DNA of 64,000 nucleotides from Paenisporosarcina quisquiliarum_A (GTDB lineage Bacteria; Bacillota; Bacilli; Bacillales_A; Planococcaceae), in NCBI RefSeq assembly GCF_043641925.1, contig NZ_JBHZRU010000001.1:248001-312000 (forward strand). Reading direction: 5' to 3'. The translations under genes were made by a program, and so were the position numbers. Shown here in pieces: positions 15,991 through 24,763 of this stretch (position 1 is the first letter of the stretch; each line of letters starts with the position of its first letter). The notes beneath the pieces were generated by a model. That model searched no databases and had not been told where the DNA came from. It was given only the letters and a program-made list of their open reading frames with translations.

Positions 15991-16248
15991 GTTGTTGATT
16001 ATTAAAGATGAAATTTGAAAGTAATGAAGGTCATATGAATGCATCACCGAGGAAATCCAATCTATTATGACTAATCATGAAAACGTATCAAAATAAAGAG
16101 ACCCAATCAACATCCCAGAAGGGTGGTTGATTGGGTCTCTTTCCACAAAAAAATAATATTGGCTGACTGAGGATGAAAATGTCAGTCAGCATGATATCGG
16201 CTCGTTACTACTATAGCATTTTTATCTCGTAAATTCAATAGAGATTAA
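15991..16248. other. Intergenic region with two orphan hairpins
   Basis: No gene is supported. A long palindrome at 16096-16143 (AAAGAGACCCAATCAAC with GTTGATTGGGTCTCTTT) and a perfect 9-bp stem at 16161-16190 (GCTGACTGA, TCAGTCAGC) sit between the glnA and lexA terminators without being next to any coding end. Confidence 0.6.
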
Positions 16249-16281
16249 TAAAAAAACCATCTCCTATAAAGGTAGATGGTT
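16249..16281 (-). terminator. Terminator of lexA
   Basis: On the minus strand AAACCATCTACC pairs with GGAGATGGTTT and is followed by TTTTTA. Confidence 0.85.
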
Positions 16282-16288
16282 TGATGTA

Positions 16289-16909
16289 TTAATGAATATG
16301 TCGGTATACGCCAACTACTTTACCTAAAATAGATACTTGATTCACGATAATAGGTTCCATAGATGAGTTTTCAGGCTGTAATCGGAAATACGATTTTTCT
16401 TTGAAGAAGCGTTTAACAGTAGCTTCGTCATCCTCTGTCATAGCAACGACGATTTCCCCGTTATTAGCTGATTGTTGTTGTTTTACGACAACATAATCTC
16501 CATTTAATATTCCTGCTTCAATCATACTATCTCCCATGATTTCAAGCATAAATAAGTTATCTTCTGTTGATCCAAATGTATTCGGTAGAGGGAAGAATTC
16601 TTCTATGTTTTCAATCGCTGTAATAGGTAAACCAGCAGTAACTTTACCGATAAGTGGGACGTGTAGAACACTTGGGCTTAACGATGCGAATTCATCCAAA
16701 TCTAGTATTTCAATTGCTCTAGGTTTTGTTGGATCTCGACGTATGAGACCTTTACTTTCTAATCGAGCTAGATGCCCATGAACTGTAGAACTAGAAGCTA
16801 AACCAACAGCTTCACCAATTTCTCTAACGGAAGGCGGATACCCTTTTTTACGTACCTCATCTTTAATGAAAGTTAAAATATCTTCTTGACGCTTAGATAC
16901 TTTTTTCAA
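16289..16909 (-). CDS. lexA: SOS repressor LexA
   Basis: The N-terminal winged helix contains GYPPSVREIGEAVGLASSSTVHGHL. A cleavage-site region follows with Ala-Gly in GKVTAGLPI, then the S24 catalytic domain with GDSMIEAGI (Ser) and VKRFFKE (Lys). It represses damage-inducible genes until RecA-stimulated self-cleavage. I favour TTG at 16909, with AGAGGTG seven bases upstream and 206 residues. The GTG at 16918 overlaps that site. It is divergent from yneA, and a LexA box overlaps its own promoter. Confidence 0.96.
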   Translation of the reverse strand: MKKVSKRQEDILTFIKDEVRKKGYPPSVREIGEAVGLASSSTVHGHLARLESKGLIRRDPTKPRAIEILDLDEFASLSPSVLHVPLIGKVTAGLPITAIENIEEFFPLPNTFGSTEDNLFMLEIMGDSMIEAGILNGDYVVVKQQQSANNGEIVVAMTEDDEATVKRFFKEKSYFRLQPENSSMEPIIVNQVSILGKVVGVYRHIH

Positions 16910-16953
16910 CTGGTTCACCTCTTTTGTCTATAATAATGTCTTTAACTAAAGAT

Positions 16954-16993
16954 AGTATATCAATTCAGAACGAAAAATGCAAACATAGGTTCT
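16954..16993 (-). promoter_or_regulatory. lexA promoter with LexA box
   Basis: On the minus strand: -35 TTGCAT (16977-16982), 17 bp, -10 TATACT (16954-16959). The box AGAACCTATGTTTG (minus strand of 16980-16993) matches CGAACN4GTTYG-type sites at 8 of 10 positions and overlaps the -35. Confidence 0.85.
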
Positions 16994-17002
16994 AATTATT
17001 TG

Positions 17003-17060
17003 TTGACAAGAAACAAGTGTTCGGTTTATAGTTAGTTTATTAATTACGAACACACATTCT
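17003..17060 (+). promoter_or_regulatory. yneA operon promoter with LexA boxes
   Basis: -35 TTGACA (17003-17008), 18 bp, -10 TATAGT (17027-17032). The LexA box at 17010-17023 reads CGAACACTTGTTTC on the minus strand, matching both half-sites of the Bacillus consensus. A weaker second box, CGAACACACATTCT (17047-17060), lies just before the ribosome binding site. Confidence 0.88.
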
Positions 17061-17077
17061 GTTTGGAGGGATTTACA

Positions 17078-17395
17078 ATGATATGGATAAAAAATAATCA
17101 ATTTATTACTTTGCTAATAGGTGTGGTATTTGTTTGTTCAATCTTATTTGTAACGAATATAGTAGAAACGAATGAAGCATATAATGAGATTTTTATTAAT
17201 GACGGTGATACTCTTTGGTCATTGTCTGATCAATATAGAGGAAAGATTCCTAAAGAAGCATGGATTGCGGAAGTAATGGCTGCTAATCATCTACCTACTC
17301 AAATGATTCAAACTGGTGATGTTTTAAAAATTCCTGAAACCTTACATCAATATGCGCCAGATCATGGTGTTGAATTAGCTGGTGAAACTGAATGA
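17078..17395 (+). CDS. yneA: SOS cell-division suppressor YneA
   Basis: A 105-residue protein with an N-terminal membrane anchor (FITLLIGVVFVCSILFVTNI) and an extracytoplasmic LysM domain (INDGDTLWSLSDQY ... GDVLKIP). In B. subtilis YneA stops septation after DNA damage and is soon degraded. ATG 17078 has GGAGG eight bases upstream. A TTG at 17063 overlaps that site. It is first in the SOS operon yneA-yneB-ynzC and divergent from lexA. Confidence 0.93.
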   Translation: MIWIKNNQFITLLIGVVFVCSILFVTNIVETNEAYNEIFINDGDTLWSLSDQYRGKIPKEAWIAEVMAANHLPTQMIQTGDVLKIPETLHQYAPDHGVELAGETE

Positions 17396-18054
17396 ACAAT
17401 TCAGTGAAAACAGCAGTTATATATTCACGTGTAAGTACGGATAAAGAGACGCAAGAAAAATCCTTAATTAGACAAGAAGAAGAATTAAGGATATTTGCAG
17501 CAGACAATAATTACTTTGTAAAAGAAACATTCTCAGATCAACACAGTGGCTATTCTGTTGAAAGAGAAGGCTTGCTTGAAATGTTAGATTACGTAAAGGA
17601 ACATAGCATTTCAGTTGTCTGCATTCAAGACGAGACTCGACTCGGAAGAGGTAACTCTAGAATGGCTGTTTTGCATTTATTAAAAAAAACGAATGTTCAA
17701 GTTGTTTCAATAAATGATGGTGGTTCACTTCAAATGAACGAGATGGACTCGATGATGCTAGAGATATTGGCATTAGTTGAGGAATATCAACGTAAGCTTC
17801 ATAACGCTAAAATTAGAAGAGGAATGAAACGAGCTGTTACTCATGGTTTCAAACCTGAGAAGAACTTAAAAAATCAAGGGAATCCAGAAGGTAGAGAAAG
17901 AAAAGATATCCCAATACAAGAAATTGTTAATCTCCGAAAGAATGGATTAACTTATGAAGAAATTGCGTCAACACTTAGAGGGTTTGGCTACGCGGTTAGT
18001 AAAGCAACTGTTCATCGTCGATATATTGAATATTCCGAAAGACTTGAAGGCTAA
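17392..18054 (+). CDS. yneB: Serine recombinase (resolvase) family protein YneB
   Basis: The 220-residue product has a resolvase N-terminal catalytic domain. It has YSRVSTDKETQEKSL with the catalytic Ser near residue 15, DEGR-type positions in IQDETRLGRGNSRM, and a C-terminal helix-turn-helix (TYEEIASTLRGFGYAVSKATVHRR). The start overlaps the yneA stop as ATGA. No att sites, transposon ends or prophage genes surround it. It is a fixed member of the SOS operon in Bacillus, with unknown function there. Confidence 0.92.
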   Translation: MNNSVKTAVIYSRVSTDKETQEKSLIRQEEELRIFAADNNYFVKETFSDQHSGYSVEREGLLEMLDYVKEHSISVVCIQDETRLGRGNSRMAVLHLLKKTNVQVVSINDGGSLQMNEMDSMMLEILALVEEYQRKLHNAKIRRGMKRAVTHGFKPEKNLKNQGNPEGRERKDIPIQEIVNLRKNGLTYEEIASTLRGFGYAVSKATVHRRYIEYSERLEG

Positions 18055-18077
18055 ATGCTTGCGCTTCAAGTCTTTTT
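18039..18077 (+). terminator. Hairpin after yneB
   Basis: AAAGACTTGAAG and CTTCAAGTCTTTTTT arms with a 14-base loop. It overlaps the yneB stop and lies before ynzC, so it may attenuate the operon. Confidence 0.85.
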
Positions 18078-18122
18078 TGCATACCTTTAATAAAGGTTAA
18101 TTTAAGAAAGGCGTGAATATTT

Positions 18123-18356
18123 ATGTTATCACCGGAAAAACTCCAAAGAATCAATGAACTATCTAAAAAGTCAAAAACTAGCGGCTTAACAATGGAAGAA
18201 GCTAAAGAACAAACGAATCTTCGGAAAGAATATCTAGAAACTTTTAGATCTACAATGAGAGATACGATTGAACATGTTAAAGTTATTGATCCTGAAGGCA
18301 ATGATGTGACACCTGATAAAGTAAAAGCAACAAAATCTAAAAAGTTTTTAAATTAA
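18123..18356 (+). CDS. ynzC: UPF0291/DUF896 small protein YnzC
   Basis: A 77-residue family member. LSPEKLQRINELSKKSK (2-18) is the diagnostic N-terminus, followed by GLTMEEAKEQTNLRKEYLETFR forming a helical hairpin, and a charged tail. The B. subtilis orthologue is the third gene of the LexA-controlled yneA operon. AAAGG lies upstream of the ATG. Biochemical role unknown. Confidence 0.92.
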   Translation: MLSPEKLQRINELSKKSKTSGLTMEEAKEQTNLRKEYLETFRSTMRDTIEHVKVIDPEGNDVTPDKVKATKSKKFLN

Positions 18357-18443
18357 TCAACATCTTAGTTAGCATTGTCAGCATGCTCAAAGTTGACTAC
18401 ACTAAGAGAAGAAGAAAACTTAGTTTCAGAAAGGGTGTCGTTT

Positions 18444-20450
18444 ATGACTCAACAAGCAGATCAGTTAGCTATTAATACTATTCGTACGTTATCCATTGAT
18501 GCAATCGAAAAAGCAAATTCAGGTCATCCAGGTTTACCTATGGGTGCTGCACCAATGGCATATACCCTTTGGACAAAGCATTTACGTCATAATCCTGAAA
18601 ATCCAACATGGTTTAACCGTGACCGATTTGTTCTTTCTGCTGGTCATGGTTCAATGTTGCTATATAGTTTATTACACCTAGGTGGGTACGACTTACCGAT
18701 GGAAGAGATTAAAAATTTCCGTCAGTGGAATTCAAAGACTCCTGGACACCCTGAAGTTGGACATACTTCTGGAGTTGAAGCGACAACAGGTCCTTTAGGG
18801 CAAGGTATTGCTATGTCTGTAGGTATGGCAATGGCCGAGAGACATTTGGCTGCTGTATATAACAAACCAAACCATCAAGTGGTTGACCATTACACATATG
18901 CTTTATGTGGTGACGGTGATTTGATGGAAGGTGTTGCAGCAGAAGCTATTTCTCTTGCAGGGCATTTAGAATTAGATAAACTGATTGTATTATATGATAG
19001 TAATGACATTTCATTAGATGGTGATTTAAATAAATCGTTCTCTGAAAAGATTCAAAAACGTTTCGAGTCAAACGGTTGGAATTATATACATGTAGCTGAT
19101 GGAAATTCAATTGAAGATTTAAATAACGCAATTGAATCGGCGAAAAACCATAAAGGTCAACCAACTTTAATTGAAGTTAAAACAATTATTGGATTTGGTT
19201 CGCCAAATAAATCTGGGAAATCAGATGTTCATGGAGCTCCTTTAGGAAAAGATGAAACTTTATTAACTAAAGAAGGGTACAAATGGACTTTTGAAGCAGA
19301 CTTCCATGTACCGGATGAAGTTTACGCTACATTCAAAGAAGCTGCCCAAAAATTAGGTGGCGACAATGAAGCTTCATGGAATGCTTCATTTGATGCGTAC
19401 AAATCAGAGTTTCCTGAATTAGCAGCTCAATTACAATTAGCGATTAAAGGGGACTTACCAGATAACTACGATTCAGAATTCCCGGTATTTGAGGTTGGGA
19501 CTTCTCATGCTACACGTTCGACAGCTGGAGATGCTTTAAATGCAATTGCGAAAACTGTTCCTTCTTTGTTCGGTGGTAGTGCAGATTTAGCTGGTTCAAA
19601 CAAAACAAATCTTAAAAATGCTGGTGATTTCTCAGCAAGTTCGTATGAAGGTCGTAACATCTGGTTTGGCGTGCGTGAATTTGCGATGGGTGCAGCTTTA
19701 AACGGAATGGCACTTCATGGTGGGTTACGTGTATTTGGTGGAACATTCTTTGTCTTTAGTGACTATGTTCGTCCAGCTATTCGTTTGTCCGCATTAATGG
19801 GATTACCTGTTACTTATGTGTTTACACACGATAGTATAGCTGTTGGTGAAGATGGACCTACGCATGAGCCAGTAGAACAACTGGCATCATTACGTGCAAT
19901 GCCAAATCTATCCGTTATTCGTCCTGCTGATGGTAACGAATCGAATGAAGCATGGAAACTTGCCATTTCTTCGAAGGATATGCCGACAGCACTTATCCTT
20001 TCACGTCAAAACTTGCCTATACTTGAAAATAGTGCAGCATTAGCTAAAGAGGGCGTTGCTAGAGGAGCATATGTTGTTTCACCAGCATCTAAAGAAGAAG
20101 CAGATGCGTTAATTCTAGCGACAGGATCTGAAGTTTCGTTAGCAGTAGATGCTCAAAAACAATTAGCGAAAGATGGAATTGATGTTGCTGTTGTTTCAAT
20201 GCCTTCTTGGGATCGCTTTGAAAAACAAGATGCTGAATATAAAAATTCGGTACTTCCGAAAACAATTAAAAAGCGTCTTGCAATTGAAATGGGTACGCCT
20301 TTTGGTTGGGAGCGTTACTCAGGTGATGAGGGAAGTATTTTAGCTATTAATCGATTTGGGGCAAGTGCTCCGGGGGAAATAGTAATGAAAGAATTTGGTT
20401 TCTCAGTTGAAAATGTTGTAGCTCGTGTGAAATCGTTAATGAATAAATAG
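18444..20450 (+). CDS. tkt: Transketolase
   Basis: Thiamine-diphosphate enzyme of the pentose phosphate pathway that transfers two-carbon ketol units. The 668 residues are full length. The N-terminal region has SGHPGLPMGAAP and GDGDLMEG with metal/ThDP ligands. The middle Pyr domain carries the catalytic Glu in VREFAMGAALNG, and THDSIAVGEDGPTHEP follows. The C-terminal domain is complete. ATG 18444 has AAAGGGTG upstream and matches the family N-terminus; the open frame continues upstream without a good site. It lies between ynzC and sirA as in B. subtilis. Confidence 0.96.
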   Translation: MTQQADQLAINTIRTLSIDAIEKANSGHPGLPMGAAPMAYTLWTKHLRHNPENPTWFNRDRFVLSAGHGSMLLYSLLHLGGYDLPMEEIKNFRQWNSKTPGHPEVGHTSGVEATTGPLGQGIAMSVGMAMAERHLAAVYNKPNHQVVDHYTYALCGDGDLMEGVAAEAISLAGHLELDKLIVLYDSNDISLDGDLNKSFSEKIQKRFESNGWNYIHVADGNSIEDLNNAIESAKNHKGQPTLIEVKTIIGFGSPNKSGKSDVHGAPLGKDETLLTKEGYKWTFEADFHVPDEVYATFKEAAQKLGGDNEASWNASFDAYKSEFPELAAQLQLAIKGDLPDNYDSEFPVFEVGTSHATRSTAGDALNAIAKTVPSLFGGSADLAGSNKTNLKNAGDFSASSYEGRNIWFGVREFAMGAALNGMALHGGLRVFGGTFFVFSDYVRPAIRLSALMGLPVTYVFTHDSIAVGEDGPTHEPVEQLASLRAMPNLSVIRPADGNESNEAWKLAISSKDMPTALILSRQNLPILENSAALAKEGVARGAYVVSPASKEEADALILATGSEVSLAVDAQKQLAKDGIDVAVVSMPSWDRFEKQDAEYKNSVLPKTIKKRLAIEMGTPFGWERYSGDEGSILAINRFGASAPGEIVMKEFGFSVENVVARVKSLMNK

Positions 20451-20493
20451 TAAAAACAAGTAATGGCTAAATTTCGCCATTACTTGTTTTTTT
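20451..20493 (+). terminator. Terminator of tkt
   Basis: AAACAAGTAATGGC and CGCCATTACTTGTTT arms followed by a run of eight T. Confidence 0.92.
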
Positions 20494-20525
20494 TCGCTGA
20501 AAATAGTAATAAACAGCTTACTCCG

Positions 20526-20532
20526 TTCGACA
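20526..20532 (-). promoter_or_regulatory. Spo0A box upstream of sirA
   Basis: TTCGACA is the reverse complement of the Spo0A core TGTCGAA. It lies about 50 bp before the sirA start. In B. subtilis sirA is induced by Spo0A~P at sporulation entry. Confidence 0.6.
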
Positions 20533-20582
20533 GAATATTCTTGACGTATCCTTTATACTATTGAAAAAACGGGGGAATGAAT

Positions 20583-21038
20583 ATGCGCACATATAAAATA
20601 ATTCATATCAAAAAAGAATATCAATCCTTTGTCATTGGTAGGGAAAAAATGTTGCATGAATTACTGTTTGATGAATCGCATTTCGTTACGGAAGAGCCTG
20701 ACGAGTTGAAATTTGTTTGTGAAAGCTTAAATACGAAGAACATGAAAGAATGTATTCAAGATCGTTTGCAGCGCGTATTTACGAATATGACACTTAATCA
20801 GGATCACATCTTTTTTGAGCACCCTGTAAAGGGGTCGATCGAGATGTCCTTTTCCCCTTATTATTTACACGTGAGTTGTGAAGGTTCACAAATGTTAGAT
20901 TTAGATCTATTTGCTGGTTTGTCAGATACATGTGATTGTTACTTAGCGTTCCAACAAGAAAAGAATGCATTTGGGTGGTTAAAACCAATTAAAATTGATT
21001 CATTGCATTCGTTTTCAGAAATTCTAGACTTCGTATAG
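20583..21038 (+). CDS. sirA: Sporulation inhibitor of replication SirA
   Basis: About 151 residues resembling SirA (YneE): an N-terminal RTYKIIHIKKEY...GREKMLHELL block, a variable middle, and the C-terminal FGWLKPIKI motif. SirA binds domain I of DnaA and blocks new rounds of replication in sporulating cells. ATG 20583 is spaced correctly from GGGGGA. The ATG at 20577 touches it. Its position between tkt and yneF, and the upstream Spo0A box, match B. subtilis. Sequence similarity is moderate, so synteny carries part of the call. Confidence 0.85.
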   Translation: MRTYKIIHIKKEYQSFVIGREKMLHELLFDESHFVTEEPDELKFVCESLNTKNMKECIQDRLQRVFTNMTLNQDHIFFEHPVKGSIEMSFSPYYLHVSCEGSQMLDLDLFAGLSDTCDCYLAFQQEKNAFGWLKPIKIDSLHSFSEILDFV

Positions 21039-21117
21039 AAAGATTATGTGTTTTACTGTATAATCCTTCATGGAGATAACTTCTCAGTGGAACTTTCAAG
21101 AAGGAGGATATGAAATT

Positions 21118-21336
21118 ATGGAATTATGGTTAGCTATAACTTTAATTGTTGTTGCATTAGCAGCTGGAGTTGCAATTGGTTTCTTTGCTGCTCGTCAATA
21201 TATGATGAAGTATTTAAAAGATAACCCACCGGTTAACGAGCAAATGCTTCGCATGATGATGGCTCAAATGGGTCGCAAACCGTCTGAAAAACAAGTAAAA
21301 CAAATGATGAATCAAATGAATAAAATGCAAAAATAA
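21118..21336 (+). CDS. yneF: UPF0154 membrane protein YneF
   Basis: A 72-residue protein with an N-terminal transmembrane helix (LITL-type segment ending AAGVAIGFFAARQYM) and a Met/Gln-rich cytoplasmic tail, PVNEQMLRMMMAQMGRKPSEKQVKQMM. The family is widespread in Firmicutes and of unknown function. AGGAGG precedes ATG 21118. An upstream extension to 21070 in the same frame lacks a start site. Confidence 0.93.
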   Translation: MELWLAITLIVVALAAGVAIGFFAARQYMMKYLKDNPPVNEQMLRMMMAQMGRKPSEKQVKQMMNQMNKMQK

Positions 21337-21368
21337 AAACAGCACTCCTTTGTGAGTGCTGTTTTATT
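21336..21368. terminator. Bidirectional terminator, yneF / yqkD
   Basis: AAAACAGCACTC and GAGTGCTGTTTT arms between two convergent genes. Confidence 0.9.
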
Positions 21369-22296
21369 TTATTGGCAACAAATCATACGTATATAAAAAA
21401 TCTGCTACTGTTTGTTCATATTCTTCAGGATTTTGATTAAATGATTGGGCATGTGGACCATTTTCAAATAGTTTTAATTGTTTTGGACCATTTTTCAGTT
21501 CGTATAATTCTTTTGTCATTTCCGGCAAAATGAAATCATCTGGTAAGCTATGAATGAATAAGACCGGTTTTTCAATATGTTTAACTGCTTCACGAGGGGA
21601 TACAAGTCGCATTGAATAACCATCTCGAACTCTTAAGAAAACATCAGCTAATTTAATGGCATATCTCGTACGTAAAGGGGTTTCTTTTTTCATTAAATAC
21701 AGCAATTGATCAGTGAAGTCTGAAAAAGCACAATCTGAAATGTAGAAATGGGCATGATCTTCAACTGTTCCAGCATACAAAATAGTTGTAGCGGCTCCCA
21801 TAGATTCTCCATGTATCCCGATGATAGCTTCTTCGCCAGCATAATCGTGAACAGCATTAACAACAGCTTGTAAATCCATTTTTTCATAATGTCCAAAACT
21901 CGTTGTTTTACCTCCAGAATCCCCATGCCGTCTATGATCATAAACCACAGAATTAAAACCTAATCTTTCAAACAACCTTGCATATTTAACTGAATTTATT
22001 TTATTCTCAGTAACACCATGGCAAATGACGACAAAATTAGTTGTTTTCAGAGGTTCTAGAAAAATCGCTTTTATCGGATACCCGTTTGGACTGTCAATCC
22101 ACTTTTCTGTTTTCTGAACGGTATTAAACCACACTTCATCAAATCGCTTCGCAGTTATTTCACGATCAAGAATAAATGCATCATCTTTTTTCTTTAAATA
22201 CATGAGACGATTCGTGAAAATGAAACCAAAAATCGCCGCACTGGCCGTAAAGATACTCCACAGAATACTCGTAACCCAGAGAATGCGACGCTTCAT
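21364..22296 (-). CDS. yqkD: Membrane-anchored alpha/beta hydrolase (YqkD-like)
   Basis: The 310 residues start with a hydrophobic N-terminal anchor. The serine hydrolase domain follows: oxyanion CHGVTENKINSVKYA, YDHRRHGDSGGKTTSFG, nucleophile elbow GIHGESMGA (Ser near 167), Asp in FIHSLPDDFI and His in ENGPHAQSF. The SVKYARLFERLGFN and SGGKTTS segments match B. subtilis YqkD, which also lies beside yqkE/yqkF/nudF. Substrate unknown. It is convergent with yneF and 11 bp downstream of the HMG-CoA lyase gene, so possibly co-transcribed with it. Confidence 0.85.
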   Translation of the reverse strand: MKRRILWVTSILWSIFTASAAIFGFIFTNRLMYLKKKDDAFILDREITAKRFDEVWFNTVQKTEKWIDSPNGYPIKAIFLEPLKTTNFVVICHGVTENKINSVKYARLFERLGFNSVVYDHRRHGDSGGKTTSFGHYEKMDLQAVVNAVHDYAGEEAIIGIHGESMGAATTILYAGTVEDHAHFYISDCAFSDFTDQLLYLMKKETPLRTRYAIKLADVFLRVRDGYSMRLVSPREAVKHIEKPVLFIHSLPDDFILPEMTKELYELKNGPKQLKLFENGPHAQSFNQNPEEYEQTVADFLYTYDLLPIK

Positions 22297-22307
22297 AATA
22301 ATTCCTC

Positions 22308-23210
22308 CTATGAATGATTTATGGCAAACAGTCGATACATACCTGTGTCGATTGGTCTAGAAACATGAGGATCTATTATTGAAACTGCTTTACATAATTG
22401 ATTTAAATCGATTCCTGTCTCTATATTCATTGTATGCAACATGTTAACAACATCTTCCGTTGCCACATTTCCTGTTGCACCTGGAGCGAAAGGACAGCCG
22501 CCAAGACCACCAGCAGAAGTATCAAATCTCGTGATTCCAGCTTGTAGAGCAGCGAAAATATTAGCTAAGCCCATTTTACGTGTATCGTGAAAATGTGCGG
22601 TCATCAATACATTTGGCAAAAGCTCAGCTAATTTAGAAAATAGTTGGTAACTCTCTACTGGATTAGCCATACCTATAGTATCTGCAACACTTAGCTCGTC
22701 AACACCCCATGAAGCGAACTCTTTACATAAAGCTATTGTATCTGCTTCATTTATTTTTCCTTCATAAGGACAATAAAAAGCAGTAGAGATACAAGCTCGG
22801 ATAAAAATTCCTTGTTCTTTTAATTTCGTTATGACCGGTTTTAAATCCTGCATGCTTTGTTCAGTCGATTTGTTAATGTTTTTTAAGTTAAAGGTATTGC
22901 TTACACCGACAAATACAGCAAGGGAATCAGCTCCAACTTCAAGCGCACGTTCTATTCCTTTTTCGTTTGGTGTCAGAACAATTTGTCGCCCTTTTTTTGA
23001 ACTAAGTTGAACAATTTGAGAAGAATCAGCCATTTGTGGTACCCATTTTGGAGATACAAATGATGTGATTTCCATTTCTTGAATGCCTGCGTCTTGTAAA
23101 GAATGTATGAATTCTAATTTTGTCTCTGTCGAAACTTGATTTTTTTCATTTTGAAGCCCATCACGCGGACCTACCTCGATAATTGTCACATTGTTTGGTA
23201 AACTAAACAT
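22308..23210 (-). CDS. Hydroxymethylglutaryl-CoA lyase (YngG-like)
   Basis: Cleaves HMG-CoA to acetoacetate and acetyl-CoA, the last step of leucine breakdown. A DRE-TIM metallolyase of 300 residues: EVGPRDGLQNE (about 15-25) holds the metal Asp and catalytic Arg, AHFHDTRKMG holds metal His residues, and GLGGCPFAPGATGN carries the active-site Cys of HMG-CoA lyases. ATG 23210 follows GGAGGG at five bases; the longer frame has no site. It is divergent from the thiolase, which could use the acetoacetyl-CoA made downstream of it. Confidence 0.92.
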   Translation of the reverse strand: MFSLPNNVTIIEVGPRDGLQNEKNQVSTETKLEFIHSLQDAGIQEMEITSFVSPKWVPQMADSSQIVQLSSKKGRQIVLTPNEKGIERALEVGADSLAVFVGVSNTFNLKNINKSTEQSMQDLKPVITKLKEQGIFIRACISTAFYCPYEGKINEADTIALCKEFASWGVDELSVADTIGMANPVESYQLFSKLAELLPNVLMTAHFHDTRKMGLANIFAALQAGITRFDTSAGGLGGCPFAPGATGNVATEDVVNMLHTMNIETGIDLNQLCKAVSIIDPHVSRPIDTGMYRLFAINHS

Positions 23211-23292
23211 ATCATCCCTCCTACCTCTATTGTAATGATGGGATGGTGTCTCTAGCAAATATATTTTACATAAGGGTTGAAGGAGGATTTTC

Positions 23293-24480
23293 ATGTCGAC
23301 AAAAGAAGTTGTAATTGTCAGTGCGGTTCGTACAGCAATCGGTTCATTTCAAGGGTCACTTAAAGATGTGCCTGCTACAAAATTAGGTGCACTTGTAATA
23401 AAAGAAGCGTTAGTAAAAGCAGGAATTGAACCACACCAAGTTAGCGAAGTAATTATGGGGAATGTTCTTCAAGCCGGGCTTGGACAAAATCCTGCTCGTC
23501 AAGCATCCATTTTTGCAGGTTTACCCGATACAGTACCATCCATGACGATAAACAAAGTATGTGGATCGGGTCTTAAAGCAATTCATTTAGCGACACAAGC
23601 GATTGTATCGGGAGATTCTGATATTGTTGTTGCGGGTGGTATGGAGAATATGAGCCAAGCTCCTTACCTATTAAAAAATGCTCGTGAAGGTTTCCGTATG
23701 GGCGATCAAAAAGTCGTAGATAGTATGATTTCTGACGGATTATGGTGTGCGTTTAATGATTATCATATGGGAATTACAGCTGAAAATTTATGTGACCGTT
23801 ACGGTATTTCTCGTGAAGAACAAGATGAGTTTTCTGCTCGTTCTCAACTACGAGCTGTGAAGGCGATCGAAGCAGGTAAATTTAATGAAGAAATCGTTCC
23901 TGTAGAAATCCCACAACGCAAAGGTGACCCTATTATTTTCGATACAGATGAATATCCAAAACAAGGTTCGACTGCAGAAAAATTAGCTGGTTTACGACCT
24001 GCATTTAAAAAAGAAGGCAGTGTAACAGCTGGTAATGCATCAGGAATCAACGACGGTGCAGCTGCTGTTGTGGTTATGTCTAAAGAAAAAGCTGATGAAC
24101 TAGGCTTAACACCATTAGCAACAATTATTGCAAATGCTTCAGCAGGCGTTGATCCATCAGTAATGGGTATCGGACCAGTTCAAGCAGTCAAAAATGTTTT
24201 CCAAAAATCAGGATTATCGATGGCTGATATGGATTTAGTGGAAGCCAATGAAGCTTTCGCTGCTCAGTCTATTGCAGTTGACCGAGAATTATCATTTAAT
24301 CATGAAAAATTGAATGTCAATGGTGGAGCTATTGCTCTTGGACACCCAATCGGAGCAAGTGGTACTCGTATTTTCGTTTCACTTTTACATGAAATGATTA
24401 AACAAGATGCTAAAACTGGATTAGCTACGCTTTGTATCGGTGGCGGTCAAGGTGTGGCAACAATTATTAAAAGACCTTAA
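23293..24480 (+). CDS. Acetyl-CoA C-acetyltransferase (thiolase II)
   Basis: The 395 residues are full length for a degradative/biosynthetic thiolase. The acyl-accepting Cys is in NKVCGSGLKAIH (about residue 88), the active His in GGAIALGHPIGASG (about 350) and the second Cys in LCIGGGQG (about 380). It interconverts two acetyl-CoA with acetoacetyl-CoA. AGGAGG precedes ATG. The divergent HMG-CoA lyase neighbour suggests ketone-body or leucine/fatty-acid carbon flow rather than a sporulation role such as mmgA. Confidence 0.93.
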   Translation: MSTKEVVIVSAVRTAIGSFQGSLKDVPATKLGALVIKEALVKAGIEPHQVSEVIMGNVLQAGLGQNPARQASIFAGLPDTVPSMTINKVCGSGLKAIHLATQAIVSGDSDIVVAGGMENMSQAPYLLKNAREGFRMGDQKVVDSMISDGLWCAFNDYHMGITAENLCDRYGISREEQDEFSARSQLRAVKAIEAGKFNEEIVPVEIPQRKGDPIIFDTDEYPKQGSTAEKLAGLRPAFKKEGSVTAGNASGINDGAAAVVVMSKEKADELGLTPLATIIANASAGVDPSVMGIGPVQAVKNVFQKSGLSMADMDLVEANEAFAAQSIAVDRELSFNHEKLNVNGGAIALGHPIGASGTRIFVSLLHEMIKQDAKTGLATLCIGGGQGVATIIKRP

Positions 24481-24495
24481 GTAGTAGGTGAGAAA

Positions 24496-24750
24496 ATGGC
24501 GAAAAAGAAACAACAAAAACGAAATCAATCTTCACCCTCATCACAGAAGCCAAAAGAATCATATTCGGAACATTTAAATATGGATGTTTTAGAAAAACTC
24601 AAATTGGCTAAGAAAGAATTGCAGGAAGCAGAAAAAATAAAAGAAGAAGAACGTGAAGCTCAATTACAATTTGAACGAGTACAACGTGAAAAGAATAAAT
24701 CCTTCGAAGAATTACTAGACGATTACGGTATGAGGGGCAATAAGTATTAG
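24496..24750 (+). CDS. yqkE: DUF3886 small protein YqkE
   Basis: 84 residues, highly charged: a lysine-rich start, then a long amphipathic helix (MDVLEKLKLAKKELQEAEKIKEEEREAQLQFE) likely to form a coiled coil, and the family tail REKNKSFEELLDDYGM. The B. subtilis orthologue sits beside yqkD and yqkF, as here. AGGTGAG precedes ATG, 15 bp after the thiolase stop. Function unknown. Confidence 0.9.
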   Translation: MAKKKQQKRNQSSPSSQKPKESYSEHLNMDVLEKLKLAKKELQEAEKIKEEEREAQLQFERVQREKNKSFEELLDDYGMRGNKY

Positions 24751-24763
24751 AAATATAGTGCAA

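Noticed and set aside
15998..16075. Possible tiny ORF downstream of glnA
   Set aside because: A short Met-initiated frame exists but has no ribosome binding site and no conserved pattern.
17392..18054. YneB resolvase as a sign of a transposon or prophage
   Set aside because: It is the conserved second gene of the SOS operon yneA-yneB-ynzC. No terminal repeats or phage genes surround it.
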